Source: Tuctoria greenei
Lineage: Eukaryota; Streptophyta; Magnoliopsida; Poales; Poaceae
DNA: 64,000 nt
Assembly: GCA_036927565.1 (NCBI GenBank)
Contig: JAYESD010000003.1
Span: 83,063,311 to 83,127,310 of the forward strand
Reading direction: 5' to 3'
Position 1 is the first letter of the stretch. Each line of letters opens with the position of its first letter. A program made the translations under genes and the position numbers. Shown here one piece after another: positions 10,502-22,316 of this stretch. The notes beneath the pieces were generated by a model. That model was not told the DNA's origin, ran no database searches, and saw only the letters and a list, made by a program, of their open reading frames with translations.

Positions 10502-11397
10502 TGTGAGGAATCGTCCAGGTTGAATCAATGTTAGACGCATTAGCTTGCTGTCCATCAACGGCACGCAAGCAACAAGTGCGACCAACATAAAATTCAACTT
10601 GGTAGTCCCCCGATATGCTCATAATCATCCCAGGATCACATCATATCGGTCCACAACATTGCACACGTCACAAGAACACAAATAAACCACAAATAAAGAA
10701 ATATTACAGGTTTAAAGTGTGCATACAAGTAGTGACAAGTTTCATGAATTTTATACAAAAGAGTGAGCAATGTTGCATTGAAGTTTCCTAAGCTTCTGGG
10801 GATAACATTGTCCATAAAAGGTTAAGGTTCAGATTCGAGACAGCAAAATAAACAAGGCCTAGCAGCAGAAGTCGATGTTTAAAAACAACAAATGTCCAGT
10901 GGTGCCTGCCCACAACACCACCGGCGACGTCAAGTAAAAAATCAGCATTTTACTCCTCCCCATCACCGGACTCGGTGGGAAAGAAGTAACCGAACACCAT
11001 AGGGTGCTCACCTGCAAAACTTCAACATAACAAACATGAGTACGAAGGTACTCGCAAGACTTACACTTATGGTATATATAGCTGGACTCCAAGGGGTATG
11101 AATATGGCAGTATCAATGGGGTAATGCATAGTCAAAGACATAATTTGCAAAAAGCAGAAATTATTATTATGATAAGCATATAAGCATTAAGCAAAAAGAC
11201 TCATGGGTGACTCACATATACATCCCCACCTACTGCAGCAAGTAACCATTTGTAACCATGTGTCAAACAACACCCATTTTAGCTCAATAATAGCGCCCAT
11301 ACACCCTCATTTCCATTGATTGTTATGTTTCAATCACTATGATGAAGCTCAATAAACACTAAGAATGGTCATGACTGAGATCGCGGCTATTCGAACC
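10502..11397 (-). repeat. TE-B 5' LTR (cut by TE-C)
   Basis: The inner boundary is fixed by the primer site: plus strand begins TGTGAGGAATCGTCC at 10502. The outer end is not seen because TE-C starts at 11398. The missing part of this LTR should lie beyond the right end of TE-C, outside the window. No coding potential is evident. Confidence 0.65.
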
Positions 11398-12250
11398 TGT
11401 CGAAGTGTGCGATCGACACTTCTCCTGGTACTACTAAAGCGTAGTCCGCAGAGGTTCGTATTCGGATGGGGTGCGTCTAAGATTATGAGCGAGATGATGA
11501 CACGAGGAGTTTTACGTTGTTCAGACTGCCTGAGCGTAACACCCTACTCCATGGGGTGGTTGTTAATTGTATGAGTGTGTTGTATCCTCTTGGTCTAGTG
11601 GACCTGGTTCAATCGACTTGTCCTTTTGTACCGTGTGGCACAACCCTTTTATAGTCCAAGGATTGGCCATTACATTGTCAGCCTGGCCCGACATGTGGCC
11701 ACGGCGGTCTTTAATTACCTAATAAACGATTTGTACGTATTAAGTATATTTAACAGTGTGATAACTCGCCTTAATGGCTAGATTACCAGTACTAAAGGTC
11801 CTCTGATTGTGTGTCATTAACATGGCATTAATGACAAGTAATTAGGTCTTGTCACGACTTCTTTAACTGCCCCTTGAATGTCCACGCCTTTGGAGATCTG
11901 GCAGTCTTCCTGTTGCGGCTTATGTCTGGAGGCTTGACACGTGGCAGCTCTAAAGCTTCCCTCTGTGGGGAGGCAGGTCCGGAGCCGCAATATACGTGTC
12001 AGTAGGAGCTTCCCTGTACTAGGGGTTTGGTCCGGAGCCCCAGGACACGTGGCATGACCGAAGCTTCCCTATACAGAGAGTTAGGTCTGGCCTTGAGTTA
12101 CACGTGGGAGTGCCAGAGCCACCCAAACAAAGGAGGCAGGCCCAGTGTTGCAGGACACGTGGAAGCTTCGGAGGTCTTCAACTCTGACAGGTGGAACTCC
12201 ATAGCTTTTCTTGTGGTATAGTGGGGTACCCGGTACGCAGGGTACCGACA
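11398..12250 (-). repeat. TE-C 3' LTR (853 bp)
   Basis: Plus strand starts TGTCGAAGTG and ends AGGGTACCGACA, aligning in reverse complement with the TE-F LTRs, including the shared GAGCGTAA.ACCCTACTCCA block near 11530-11555. A TATAAAAG box lies on the minus strand at 11646-11653. Confidence 0.88.
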
Positions 12251-12786
12251 GTTGCCCCCGCGCCCACCTCTGGGAGAAACCCTTTGGGTTAAGATATTCT
12301 ACCAGAGGTGGGGCCACCTTCGATTCTCGCACTGTGGCTTCAAAGGTCTTTTCATGGGCCGTCGGTGCGACGGTCTGTAGTTAAATCATCACAATGTGGC
12401 ACTTCTTTATGTGGCAGTTGAGATCCTGGCGTGCAAATCTCACGCAATTGAAGGTCGGTGGTTCCCCATACAAAAATCGTATTAGTTCTGAGCGCCCTGT
12501 CAGCCCGCCGCCCTCAGGCTTCCAACTTCCTATTATGACAACGGTTTGCCTGGTATGATAATTTTGATTCTTCCACCGAAGTGGACCCGGGACCATTTGT
12601 CATTGATGGGGTAGATTTCTGAAATGAAATCTTGATCCTGACGCGGTTTCCATCCAAGCGTTGTTGAGGCTTACTTAAGAAGGAAAGTTTGCACGGGTTG
12701 AGGACTCCTTACGCTTTCCATCTTACTTGCGCTCAAAGCCTCTAAACCTTTGCATAGCCCTTCCAATCTTTGCTTCACTTTGCCGC
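12251..12786. other. TE-C spacer: PPT region and upstream region of the antisense gene
   Basis: Next to the LTR is a pyrimidine-rich plus strand (CCCCCGCGCCCACCTCT), i.e. a purine-rich tract on the element's sense strand, suitable as PPT. The remainder corresponds to TE-F 61050-61560 and would hold the promoter and 5' UTR of the antisense gene. No ORF is supported. Confidence 0.55.
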
Positions 12787-15700
12787 AATGGAGTTGGATC
12801 TTCCCCGTAGCAAGATCAAGAACGACGAAGATCTGTCGAGGGTCCGAACCTACATCAGGTGGTCCAACGACTCCTTCGACAACGCAATCCGCTTCAGCAA
12901 GTTTCCCTTTATGAAGGAGTGCACCTGAAGATCGTCTAGTTCTTGGTGTACGCCATGGTGGGTCTGATCCCGCCTTTCTCAAGTTTTCTGCTCATGCTAT
13001 TGGATTTCTACAGAGTCCAGCTTCATCACCTCGCCCCCCACTCCTTCTTGCTAGTGGCGACCTTTGGCCACTTCTGTGAGATGTGGGTGGTTGTGCTACT
13101 GTGCCTAGAGCTCTTTCGGACCTTCTTCACAGTCCACACTACTGGAAAGGGGACAGAGTTGATCGGCTTCTACTACTTCGTGAAGCGCAAAAACTGTCCT
13201 TTCAAGTACTTGAAGACTTTACCCTCTGAGAAGTGGGACAACTGGAAGAAGGATTGGGTGGTCATCGCAGTGGAAGAGCACGACCGATTGTAGTTGCCCA
13301 AGAGCCTCCCAATGTCGACACTGATGCCTAGAATGCAGTTTTGGAGTTGTCCGAAGCATACAAGTTTATCCTGACAAGGATCCAACAATGCATAGAGGGT
13401 GGAGTTACCCCTGAGATGGTAGAGACAAGGGAGTGGCCTGCACGGGCCTTCAACAGTGAGATGGATCATAACTAGATAGATGCCGGTTTTCACACCGACT
13501 TGGACGATGAAGCTTTGAAGATCCATCTCCACAAGTTTCAACATGGAGCCATCACTCACGAGACCTTGACCCTACCGGTTGCTTTCCTTCCTCTGAACAT
13601 GGTCCCGGAAGTCAGGGGGGAGCTCCGGAAAGGAATGCCGAAGCTGGACGACCTTGGCCTGGTGGAGAGGCATCGGACCGTCGGGATTGCCATTCCCAAA
13701 GCTTCAGAAAGGGTGGTTACCACTATGTACTCCAAGCCAGAAAGTCAATGACGCTAGCAAGGGCAAGGGCAAGGGCAAGGAGCCGACTGAGTCTTCCAGC
13801 CGGAAGAAGAAATTGAGACATGGTAATGGGAGCTCTCTCAGGTCGGCTGCATCTTAAGCAACATCTTCTCCCCGGCCAAGCAGAGCTTTGGTGTCCAAAC
13901 CCTCTTTGGAGCTAGCCTCTGCAAGGGGCACTTGCTTTAGGAAATCGACCTCGACCCTAGTGTCAGCTTTGGGCTCCAGGTCCGGAGGTCCTTCCCAGCT
14001 GGGGGAGGTGCCGGCTGAGGTGACTTCAGCTGCACCGGCAAGCTCGCGATCAAGGTCCGACTGGTGAGGTTTCTGCCTCACCAGGTCCCGTTGGCTCCGA
14101 CTCCGAACCTCAGAAGAAGAAGTTTCGCGATGACAGGGGTAGAACCTTCCCAAGGTAAGCATTGTCTTCTCACCATGAGTTGTTGTTTCCAAAATTTTCT
14201 TGTTTTGAGTGTTTTGATCTTTGCTTCCAAGATGTCGAAGAAGAAAGCCGAAGCTTCAACGCCTTTTGGAGCAATAGAGTCTGTGTAGGTAGAGGCTCCT
14301 ATCTTGATCCCGATGCCTCCCCAAGTGGCGCCTGATGACACGTCAGCTCTGGTGCCAGCTGTCGTGGATCTGGATCAAGAGACGACAACTGAAGCTCTTG
14401 TGGTAGCGTCAGACCACGTGGGAGATGTTCGTGATGAAGCGCTGATGGTCTCAGGGCTGGCGGCTGAAGTTCTTACTTCGGAGCTAGCGATGTAGAAGCT
14501 TCAGGACTTGAGTCGGAGTTATCTGAAGCTCTGGCTCCAGAGCTGGAAATAGTTGAAGCTCCGGCAGCTACGCCGAATGAAGTTGAAGCTCCGGCACCTG
14601 AGCCGGTGGTAGTTGATGTTTTGGCCCCTGAGTCGCAGATGGTTGAAATATTGGCCCCTGAGCTGGAGGTGGTGGGTGCTCCGAGCGAAGTTCCAATGCC
14701 TTCCCCAGAGGTAACTACTCCAGAGGTGCTCATGTCAGAGCTGGAGCACCCAGAAGAGCTGGTGGTAGGTCCTCCACCCGCAGAGCCGATGATTGAAGAT
14801 CCGGCAGGGGGACCTTCCTCGCCAGCCTCGAAGGCCGAGGTTCCCACTTCAGGACCCTCCTCAACCCCAACTAATGTAGAAGAGCTCCCGGAGGGTGGCC
14901 CTAGCTCTGTAGAGCCGCGCACAGGGGACCACACTTATGCCGTGGGACCCAATTGCTATTTTTGAAGACCCCTTAGAGCCCGCAGAAGCGCTTCAGGCAA
15001 GCCCGGAACCAATTCCTTTGGCATTGTCTATCGACAATGCCTACTCTAGTCTCCGCCAAGTTCAGGTCGCCTTTGACTATGAAAGCAAGACTCTTGAAGA
15101 GGAGCGCAAAACCTTGAGGCATTGGCGCAATAGGATTCACTTCGAGATGAAGCTGACATAGTCAAGGCTTACAGACTGGCAAGAATGGGTGGCCAAGGAG
15201 AAGGATCGACTAGTGCTGATGGATGTCTTGCTGAATTAGCGGGAGGCTGCCATTAAGGCTCTCAAAGAGAAGAATCGAGAGATTTTTGAGCATGCTCGGG
15301 AGACAAACAAGGCTGCTGATGAGCATCAAGATAGCCTCAAAGAGCTGAATGATATACTCCTTAAGCGTCAAGAGGCTCTCGACTGGAGGGAAGAGAGGCT
15401 CCTGGAGAAGCAGAAGGATATTTTGAGGAGGGAGGAGGAGCTCGCCCAGAGGCTGTCTCTGGGGGAGCATAGCTTCGCAGACCACACCAAAAAGTTTGAA
15501 GAGTGGTGCAAGCAAGAAAGGAGAAGAATTGGCAGGTTAGACAAGAGCTCTCCAGGAGAGAGACTAAAGTCTCCACCAGGGAGGAAAAAGTGAGGGGTAG
15601 GGAGAAGGATCTGGCAAACCCCCATAACCGCATGCACCTTCAAGAGATAGATCTCACCGACCGTGAAAAGCAGGTGGCTAAATTTAGTCAGCAACATTCC

Positions 15701-16147
15701 AAGGATGTCAAGCGCATCGCCCGGGAAGGTTCGAAGCTTGCGGCCGCCAGAAGGTCACCGAAGGAAAAAAGGAGTTTGAGGGAGACTGAGTCCCAACAAG
15801 TCTGGGACTATGTGGGGGCATGCTAACAAGGCTTTGGTGCCACTTGGCTTCAGTCCAGTACGTCCAGCTGACTCGGAGCTAGTGCTGGACATGGTGCTGG
15901 TGGCATTGGATCTACAAGCAACAAGCTGGACGCAATGGGTGACATCATCGTCGACCAATTGGAGACAAAGGGGAACTCTCTGGCCAAGAACGTCGTCAAA
16001 TATGTGCTGACGTGTTCCAAAAGACAGGACCCCCAATTACCTCTAGGTCCGGTGGTCGAAAGACCCATCCTTGAAGAAGAAGATGCCGCTAGGGCTGGTG
16101 TTCAAGATGCTTCGAAGAAAGTGGCCTCGTTTTTCCATAGGACCTAG
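12787..16147 (+). pseudogene. TE-C antisense gene (Transposase_28-like + acidic + coiled coil), decayed
   Basis: Runs opposite to the element's pol and is homologous to the TE-F antisense gene. Exon 1 (12787-14154) starts MELDLPRSKIK and encodes the conserved domain with FLLMLLDFY, FGHFCEMWVV and the Lys/Cys-rich KRKNCPFKYLK segment near 13185-13215. Stops interrupt it near 12926, 13291 and 13471. A GT-AG intron follows (14155-14231). Exon 2 encodes an E/A/P/V-rich repeat region (14300-14950), then a long charged coiled coil (about 15040-15790) and a conserved tail ending at 16147, which is longer than the TE-F tail. Proteins of this type are recorded as putative gypsy-type transposon proteins; their biochemical role is unknown to me. 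Multiple stops and frameshifts make this copy non-functional. Confidence 0.75.
14155..14231 (+). other. Intron in TE-C antisense gene (77 bp)
   Basis: Begins GTAAGCATTG and ends TTTGCTTCCAAG, with a T-rich 3' half, at the same place as the 78-bp intron of the TE-F copy. In both copies a TAA lies directly inside the donor. Here the join is one base out of phase, in line with general decay. Confidence 0.7.
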
Positions 16148-16444
16148 GACCTTCAGTAGCTAGGACCTTTTTCTTCTACCTTTCACTTGTAATCCTCATT
16201 TAGTAATCCAACCATTTGAATGAATGAAATCCAATCTTCTTGAATGAATAAATTCCATTTTGTTTTTGTCTTCAATGCATTGTCCTTTATATTGTTGGCC
16301 CCCTGGTAGATGTACACAATTTGATTGCGAACATGTACCAAATGGATTTGAAAATGTATTGATGACTTCACTCCTCACTCATAGCCAAATGGATAGCTCC
16401 GAGTTCTGAAGTTTACCTCCGACATCTCCAGGGACCCTTCGTGA
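16148..16444. other. TE-C spacer after the antisense gene
   Basis: 3'-untranslated-like AT-rich sequence; no gene seen. It contains short repeats of AATGAATGAAAT type near 16218-16255. Confidence 0.4.
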
Positions 16445-17165
16445 CGTCGACAGCGGGGCCCCTGGGAGTTGTCGGAGATAGGTAGGTACGACGGCGCCCA
16501 CTATCAACGCTTAGGAACGTCGACGGCGGGCCCCCTGGGGTTGTCAGAGCTAGGTAGGTCGAACGGCACCCACTATCAGCGCTTAGGAACGTCGACGGCG
16601 GCCCCCCTGGTAGTTGTCAGAGCTTGTTAAGTCCGACGGCACCAACTGTCAACTCTTAGAAATGTCGACGGCGGGCCCCCTAGGGGTTGTTGAAGCTTGA
16701 TATGTTTGACAGCACCCACTGTCTACTCTTAGAAACATTGATGACAAGCCTCCTTGGAGTTGTCGGAGCTTATTAGGCCCACGGTGCCCACTGTCGATGC
16801 TTAGAAATGTCGATGGCAGGCTCCCTGGGGGTGGACGGAGCTTTGGTAGTTCCAACGGCGCCCACTTTCAACGTGTAGAAACATCGACGTCGGGCCCCCT
16901 GGGATCGTCGGAGCCACTCGACTTTGACGGTGTCCACTATAAACGCATAATACATCGACGGCAAACCTCCTCGGGGTGATTTTTCCACCATCTTCGTTTA
17001 GATCGCCGTTTATTCTTCACGTAGACAGATGGCCCCCATGGGAGTTTTCGAAGCTTGTTAGCTCCGAGGACGCCCAGTTTCAACGTAAAAAACATCGATG
17101 GCGGGCCCCCCTAGGGTTGTCAGAGCTCAGAAGCTCCGGCATCGTCCACCATCGCCATGAGTTTT
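16445..17165. repeat. Tandem minisatellite, about ten 72-bp units, inside TE-C
   Basis: Units begin with CGTCGACGGCGGGCC or variants at about 16445, 16518, 16590, 16663, 16737, 16808, 16882, 16953, 17020 and 17093, a 68-74 bp period. Each holds a GGGCCCCCTGGGGTTGTC block, a GAGCT(T/A)GTTAGGTC block and a CACCCACTATCAACG block. The array lies between pol and the antisense gene. TE-F has a shorter, degenerate version at the equivalent place in opposite orientation (56930-57310). Confidence 0.9.
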
Positions 17166-17861
17166 CCATTTTTCCTACGCATTAAAGACAAGAAAAACAG
17201 TAAAATTCGTCCTCTTGTCTATAAGTTGTTTGCGGCTTACTATTCTTATTTGAACTTTACATCTGAAGGAACTCAACATGATAACAAGTAAATTGATGTA
17301 ATCTTTTCAAATCTGAATGGCTTCCGGACCCGCCCTACTGAGGCCTGCCAGAATATTGGTATAGTGGTGTACTTAGGGTGTTGGACCAGTCTAAGTCGAT
17401 AGCACACTCCGGACCTGTCATTGGCCTTGGCGTTCATGCGAGTAGACTATCTAGCAATGCTAAGATCCGAAAAAGATCAAAAATATAACTTGCATATAAT
17501 ATGAATGACTTGGACTAAGTGTCGAAATGAATTTCACGACTTCGTTATAGACAAGAAGGAAAATAAATAAAAGGAATGAGCCTGTACAAAATTAATGCAT
17601 GTGGAGTCTGCTTTCACACAACGATTATAGGTCCGAATTACAGGGGAGACAAGGACACACTTAGGGTACGGAACCAGGCCAAGTGTGCTATTCATCTAGT
17701 TCTAACCCAGAGTAGGTAAGCTACACCTTTACCATAGGGACTGATTTAAGTGTGCCTGAACTGTCTGGACCCTCCCGGAGGGGTCCAGATGTTCTCCCTG
17801 ACGACCTACCCGACTCTGTTCATAGACTCTATAATTTACATTTTGTGTAATTACATACTCA
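17166..17861. other. TE-C spacer between minisatellite and pol
   Basis: No gene supported. It includes a perfect palindrome-like GGACCCTCCCGGAGGGGTCC at 17767-17786, which recurs twice or more inside this element's RNase H region and as variants in TE-F. Confidence 0.45.
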
Positions 17862-19662
17862 CCTCCGTGAAACCAAGCATAAAACTTACGGAGGTGATCG
17901 ATGTTCCATGGATTGGAAGTGTTGTCCCATCCCTTGTTACCAAGTGAACTCATCCGGGGCAGGATACTTTGATCACTTGGAAGGGACCTTCCCAGCTGGG
18001 GGACAGTTTGTTCATCCCTTCACGAATTAGTATTCTCAGTAGCACTAGATCGCCTATTTCATACTATCGATTGTGCACATGCCTTTGGTGATAGCGCTGA
18101 AGCGCCTGGCGATATTGTGCATTCCAAACAGCTGCTTGGCACCTTCCCTCGTCGATGAGGTAAAGGTCTTCATGCTGGAGCTTGTCCTGCGTGGCATCAT
18201 CGAAGGTCCGGACCCGGTGTGACCCCATGGTGATCTCCGGAGGAAGGACCGCTTCTGCTCCCTACACCAGGAGCAAAGGTGTCTCTCCAGTTGACCAGTT
18301 AGGTGTTGTCATGCTTGCCCACAGTGCAGACAGAAGCTCCTCTATCCCGTTGGCTCCATGTTTCATTAAGCGCTCATATGTGCGCATCTTGAGTCGTTTC
18401 AGTATCTCTGCATTTCCTCTCTTGGCTTGGCCATTACCTGTCAAGTGAGCTACTGATGCGTAGCCGACTTGTACGCCGAAGTCTTTGCAATATTCTTGGA
18501 ATGCTGCACTTGTAATTGGGTTTCTTTATCTGACTCTATTTGGAACTCCAAATTTGCAGACTATGGACTTCAAGAACTTGATAGCAGATTGCTTGTTAAT
18601 AGTTACAATTGGAGTAGCTTCTGACCACTTGGTGAACTTGCCGATGGCAATGTACAGGAACCTGTAACCTACGATCACTTTTGGGAAAGTTCCCAAAATA
18701 TCCACCCCCCACAAAGCGAATGGCCATGTAGGAGATATCATTTGCAGCGATTGAGCTAGTGTGTGAATTGCATGGAACTGGCATGCTTCACACATTTTTA
18801 CCAGCTCAACTGCATCCTTGAGTGCTTTAGGCCAGTGAAAGCCATGTCGGAAGGCTTTACTGACCAACGTGTGGGAAGACGTGTGGTTCCCACACTCGCC
18901 TCCATTGATTTCCGCGAGGATCTTGTGGCCTTCTTCCCAGGAAATGCACCACATTAGGACACCGTTGGCACCGTGCTGGTAGAGATCCCCTTCTACCAAC
19001 GTGTATCTTTTAGACAATCTGACAATCCGATCAGCGAATGCACCGTCTTCAAGAAGGATGTTGTCTTTCAAATAGCTCCGGATCTCCGAGATCCATGCAT
19101 TGGAGCTATCTTCAGCCTCCGGATCTTGCGCGCTGGGTTGCTCAGAGCTTCTTGCAGTGCCTACGATCCTTGGTGGACGCCATGGTAATAGGGCCACTGG
19201 GTCCACCAGCTCTTGGGTGCTAGTCTCGCCCCCTTCGCTCAGTTCGGCAGGCTGGGCAGTAGGTCTTGACAACTTCCTGATAAAAACTCGATTGGAAGCT
19301 TGAGCTCCGGTTAAAGCCTTCGTCGAGAGTTCATCTACTTCAGAAATGTTGGGACGCTGAACATGGCAGAGGTCAAGGATGTTGAAGTCCTTCTGGGGCT
19401 TTTTGACTTCAAGGAGGTAAGCAACGAGTTGCGGGTTGTTGCAGCTGCATTTGCCTTTGACTTGCTTGATAATTAGTTGTGAATCACCCTTCACCACCAT
19501 CTGTTTGATGCCATATGATAGCGCCACCTTGAGCCTGTAGATGAGAGCTGGATACTCCGCTGTGTTGTTGGTAGCCTTAAAGTCAAGGTGTACCATGTAC
19601 TTGACCTTCACCCCAGTCAGTGTGAGGAGAAGAATTCCAGCTCTGACCCCCTGCTTTTCCAC
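17862..19662 (-). pseudogene. TE-C second RNase H and integrase
   Basis: The minus-strand open piece 18526-19662 (378 codons) starts inside a second, archaeal-like RNase H (NNTAEYPALIYRLK with acidic Glu; GDSQLIIKQVKG with Asp). It continues into an integrase zinc domain (CEACQFH near 18770) and core with first Asp (WGVDILGTFP near 18700). The frame then breaks. The piece 18262-18444 has GQAKRGNAEIL: the family's catalytic Glu is replaced by Lys. The C-terminal tail NPWNIDHLRKFYA ends near 17862. Two RNase H domains in series are a known mark of the Tat lineage. It is non-functional by stops and by the missing Glu. Confidence 0.85.
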
Positions 19663-21087
19663 GGGGAGCCGTCAAAGTAGAGAGTCCAGTGAGGCTCGGT
19701 GAAGAACGGGACATTGGGTTCCAGCTTCTGCTCACTGGGGCCCCATGGATTTGATGAAGAAGGGGACCACTCCGCCACGAAATCTGCCAATGCCTGACTC
19801 TTGATAGCATGTCGAGGCAAGAATTCAAGATCGAACTCTGTCAGCTCAACTGCCCACTTTGCAATGTTTCCCTTCGAGTTGGGGTTATGCAGTATAGTAC
19901 GAAGTGGATAGGAGGTTACCATTGATATCTTGTGGGCTTTGAAGTAATGACAAAACTTCCTTCAGGCGATGAGAACTGCATAGAGCATCTTATGGACCTC
20001 GATGTATTGAGTCTTGGCGGCATGGAGTACATCAGTAACGAAGTACACTGGACGTTGGATAGTTCGGACCTGCCCGGAAGGTCCCAAAGCTTCTTCTTCA
20101 TCAAACTGGACCCTCCCGGAGGGGTCTGGACCTTCTTATTGAGCTTCTCAGACCCTCCCGGAGGGGTCCGAAACTTCTTCTTCAACCATGTGAACTTCCT
20201 CAGATGATAGAGGTTGATCCTCCGGGAGCTTGCCTTGAGGATCCGTGCCTGGGGGATGGGACCCATACTCGCCTTCAGGTAGCCCCGAACTCTCTCGGAG
20301 CGGTCCAGGCTCCTTAACTGTAGTTGGCTCTGGTCTTTTTGCCACCAAGACCATGCTGACAACCTCTGTAGTTGCCGAAGTAAAAAGCAAAAAGGCTCAC
20401 TAGGATTCGGAGCTACTAGGATTGGTAGTGTGGTGAGGAGCTGTTTGAGCTCTTGGAACGCCTTTTCTGCTTCTTCATACCAGTGAAATGACCCTGATTT
20501 CCTCAATAACTTGAAGAAGGGTAGCGCCCGTTCTGCTCGTCTTGTGATGAACCAGCGGAGCGCAGCTAAACAACCAGTTAACTTCTAGACATCCCATCTA
20601 AAAAAAGTTGAAGCAGCATTTTTGAGATCAAATGGCATGGTAGTATAGCAATACAACCCATCTACTGTTATGAATGCAGTATGCTCTTCATCTTCCCTAT
20701 ACATTTGGTTCTAATGATATCCAAAATATGCATCTAGGAAACAAAATAGCTCACACCCGGAGGTGGAGTCCACTATTTGGTCTATCCTAGGTAGTGGATA
20801 TAGGCCTTTTGGACATGCCTTATTTATGGTGGTGTAGTCGATACACATCCGAAGATCCCCGCCAGCCATGGGTACAACGAAAGAGTTTGCTAGCCATCTT
20901 GGATGATGAACCTACCGGATGAAACCAGCTTCAAACAGCTTCTTGATTTCTTGTCGGATGAAGTTCTGCCGCTCGACTAATTGCTTCTGAGGATTTTGGT
21001 GTATTGGTCGTGCGTCGGGTTATATCTTCAGACTGTGCTCAATCACCTCCCTAGGGATCCCAGTCATCTGTGACGGTTGCCATACAA
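19663..21087 (-). pseudogene. TE-C reverse transcriptase and first RNase H, with Pro/Ser-Gly insertion
   Basis: Minus-strand fragments in shifting frames. The RT fingers near 20880-21010 and palm remnants (ITVDGLYCYTTMPF type) near 20620-20700 align with TE-F. The first RNase H lies near 19800-20050 (FLPRHAIKSQALADFVAEW at its end). Between the domains an inserted segment (20050-20310) carries repeats of GACCCTCCCGGAGGGGTCC, each encoding a (D/G)PSGRV-like motif. TE-F has an equivalent insertion at the same position (53770-54030). The xxDD box region is heavily mutated. Confidence 0.8.
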
Positions 21088-22316
21088 TTACATCAACATT
21101 CGCCCGGAGGAAAGTGATGAGCGCGAGTTCCTATTTGTTGTCCAGACCTCCCGATATACGGGTGGTCTGGCTGCATCGGAACCAATTTGGACTACTTTGA
21201 TGGGGATGTCAGTGTCACCGCTTAGCTGCACGCGTGGTGTAGAGGTTGAGCCTCGGTGACGAGTGCTCAGTGGTTGAGCAGCTTGCTCCTTGCTAGATGC
21301 TTCCTCCTGCGCTGTTGCAAGCGCATGGAGTTCTTCCAGCACAGTGACTTCTGCAGTGCGATCCTCGCGGATCCGGAGAATGCCTGAAGGTGTCGGTATC
21401 TTCAACACCAGATAGCCGTAGTGGGCTGCGGCCATGAACCTATACAAAGCTGGCCTTCCTAGTATGGCATTGAAGGGTAGACTAATATGCGCCATCTCGA
21501 AGAATAGCTTCTCGGTCCTGTAGTTTTCCCGAGTCCCAAAGGTCACCAGGAGTATCATTGAGCCGAGAGGACTGATAGCTCCCAGACCTACCCAGGAGAA
21601 AGGACGTGAGGGGCGAAGGTCCGACAGCTTTAGCTAGATCTCGACAAACGCTTCATAGCTAAGGAGGTTAAGTGCCGCCCCTCCATCCACCAAGACATGT
21701 TATAGACGGACGTTATTGATGGTAGGAGACACCATCAATGACAGTTGACGAGCTCCTATCATGTTTCTTGGGCACTATGAATCCTCAAAAGTGATGGGGG
21801 TGTCGAACCACCTCCGATGGTGTTCTGCCTTCGCGATAGGAGTTGTGGCGGCCATCTCCCGGCGCATAGTCTTGAGGATGCAGCGGAAGGTGATATTCCA
21901 GGACCGTCCATATATGGTATGGATAGTCTTCCGATGCTCATTGTCAGAGATGTCGAAATCTTCGTCGACGGTGTTGTACACGGCCTTCAGGACTTTTTTG
22001 GGATCCTAGAAGCCTAGCTTTGGATATGTCGGACCTTCATCGACCTTCTGTATTCCTTTCCGTTGGCAGAAAGGAGCTTCTTCTCGGCGCTTGTTGAAGC
22101 GCTCGATAAGGTCCTGGACCTCGCGACAATCTTAAAGATTGTGGGTGTACATTTTATAGATCAGACAGCACATCTTTTGACTGCTGCCGTCTTCAGACGA
22201 TGGTCGAGGACATTTTTCGGGGTGTCGCCCCCGGCCATCCGGAGCTGCAGTTGCAGCCACAGTAGGCGTGCCAACCGACGACTTCTTCTTGCCGTTTGAC
22301 TTTTTCTTCTTCTTTC
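21088..22316 (-). pseudogene. TE-C protease and C-terminal gag, truncated by TE-D
   Basis: The protease active site VDGGAALNLL (minus, near 21680-21700) keeps Asp. Downstream, LPFNAILGRPALYRFMA (about 21440-21490) is the conserved protease C-terminal block of Tat elements. Upstream are gag pieces: the C-terminal Cys/His motif region near 22130-22170 and a lysine-rich KKKKKSNGKKKS segment near 22270-22310, where TE-D interrupts it. The TE-F counterpart is 51480-52670. Several frames are needed to read it. Confidence 0.82.

Larger units (their letters stand above)
4273..11397 (-). mobile_element. TE-B: decayed Ty3/gypsy retrotransposon (3' end interrupted by TE-A)
   Basis: Minus-strand order is LTR (10502-11397), primer site (10487-10498), leader, gag with CCHC knuckle, protease, RT, RNase H, integrase. 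The integrase is cut at 4273 by TE-A, and the remainder and 3' LTR lie off the left edge. The PR-RT-RH-INT order is that of Ty3/gypsy, and the motifs resemble chromovirus-type elements. A chromodomain would lie beyond the cut and cannot be checked. Frameshifts and stops in every domain show it is dead. CACTA-1 interrupts gag, and TE-C abuts the LTR at 11398. Confidence 0.88.
11398..22316 (-). mobile_element. TE-C: old Tat-like Ty3/gypsy retrotransposon with antisense gene
   Basis: The minus-strand element is homologous along its length to the complete TE-F. Reading from its 3' end: LTR 11398-12250, antisense gene 12787-16147 on plus, minisatellite 16445-17165, integrase and second RNase H 17862-19662, RNase H and RT 19600-21087, protease and gag 21088-22316. 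Gag is cut at 22316/22317 by TE-D, so the gag N-terminus, primer site and 5' LTR lie beyond the window. Every coding part has stops and frameshifts, and divergence from TE-F is large. It is much older than TE-F. Confidence 0.88.

Noticed and set aside
12943..16147. Plus-strand ORFs as a host gene cluster
   Set aside because: They match, in order, the antisense gene of TE-F (57673-61049) and lie inside TE-C.
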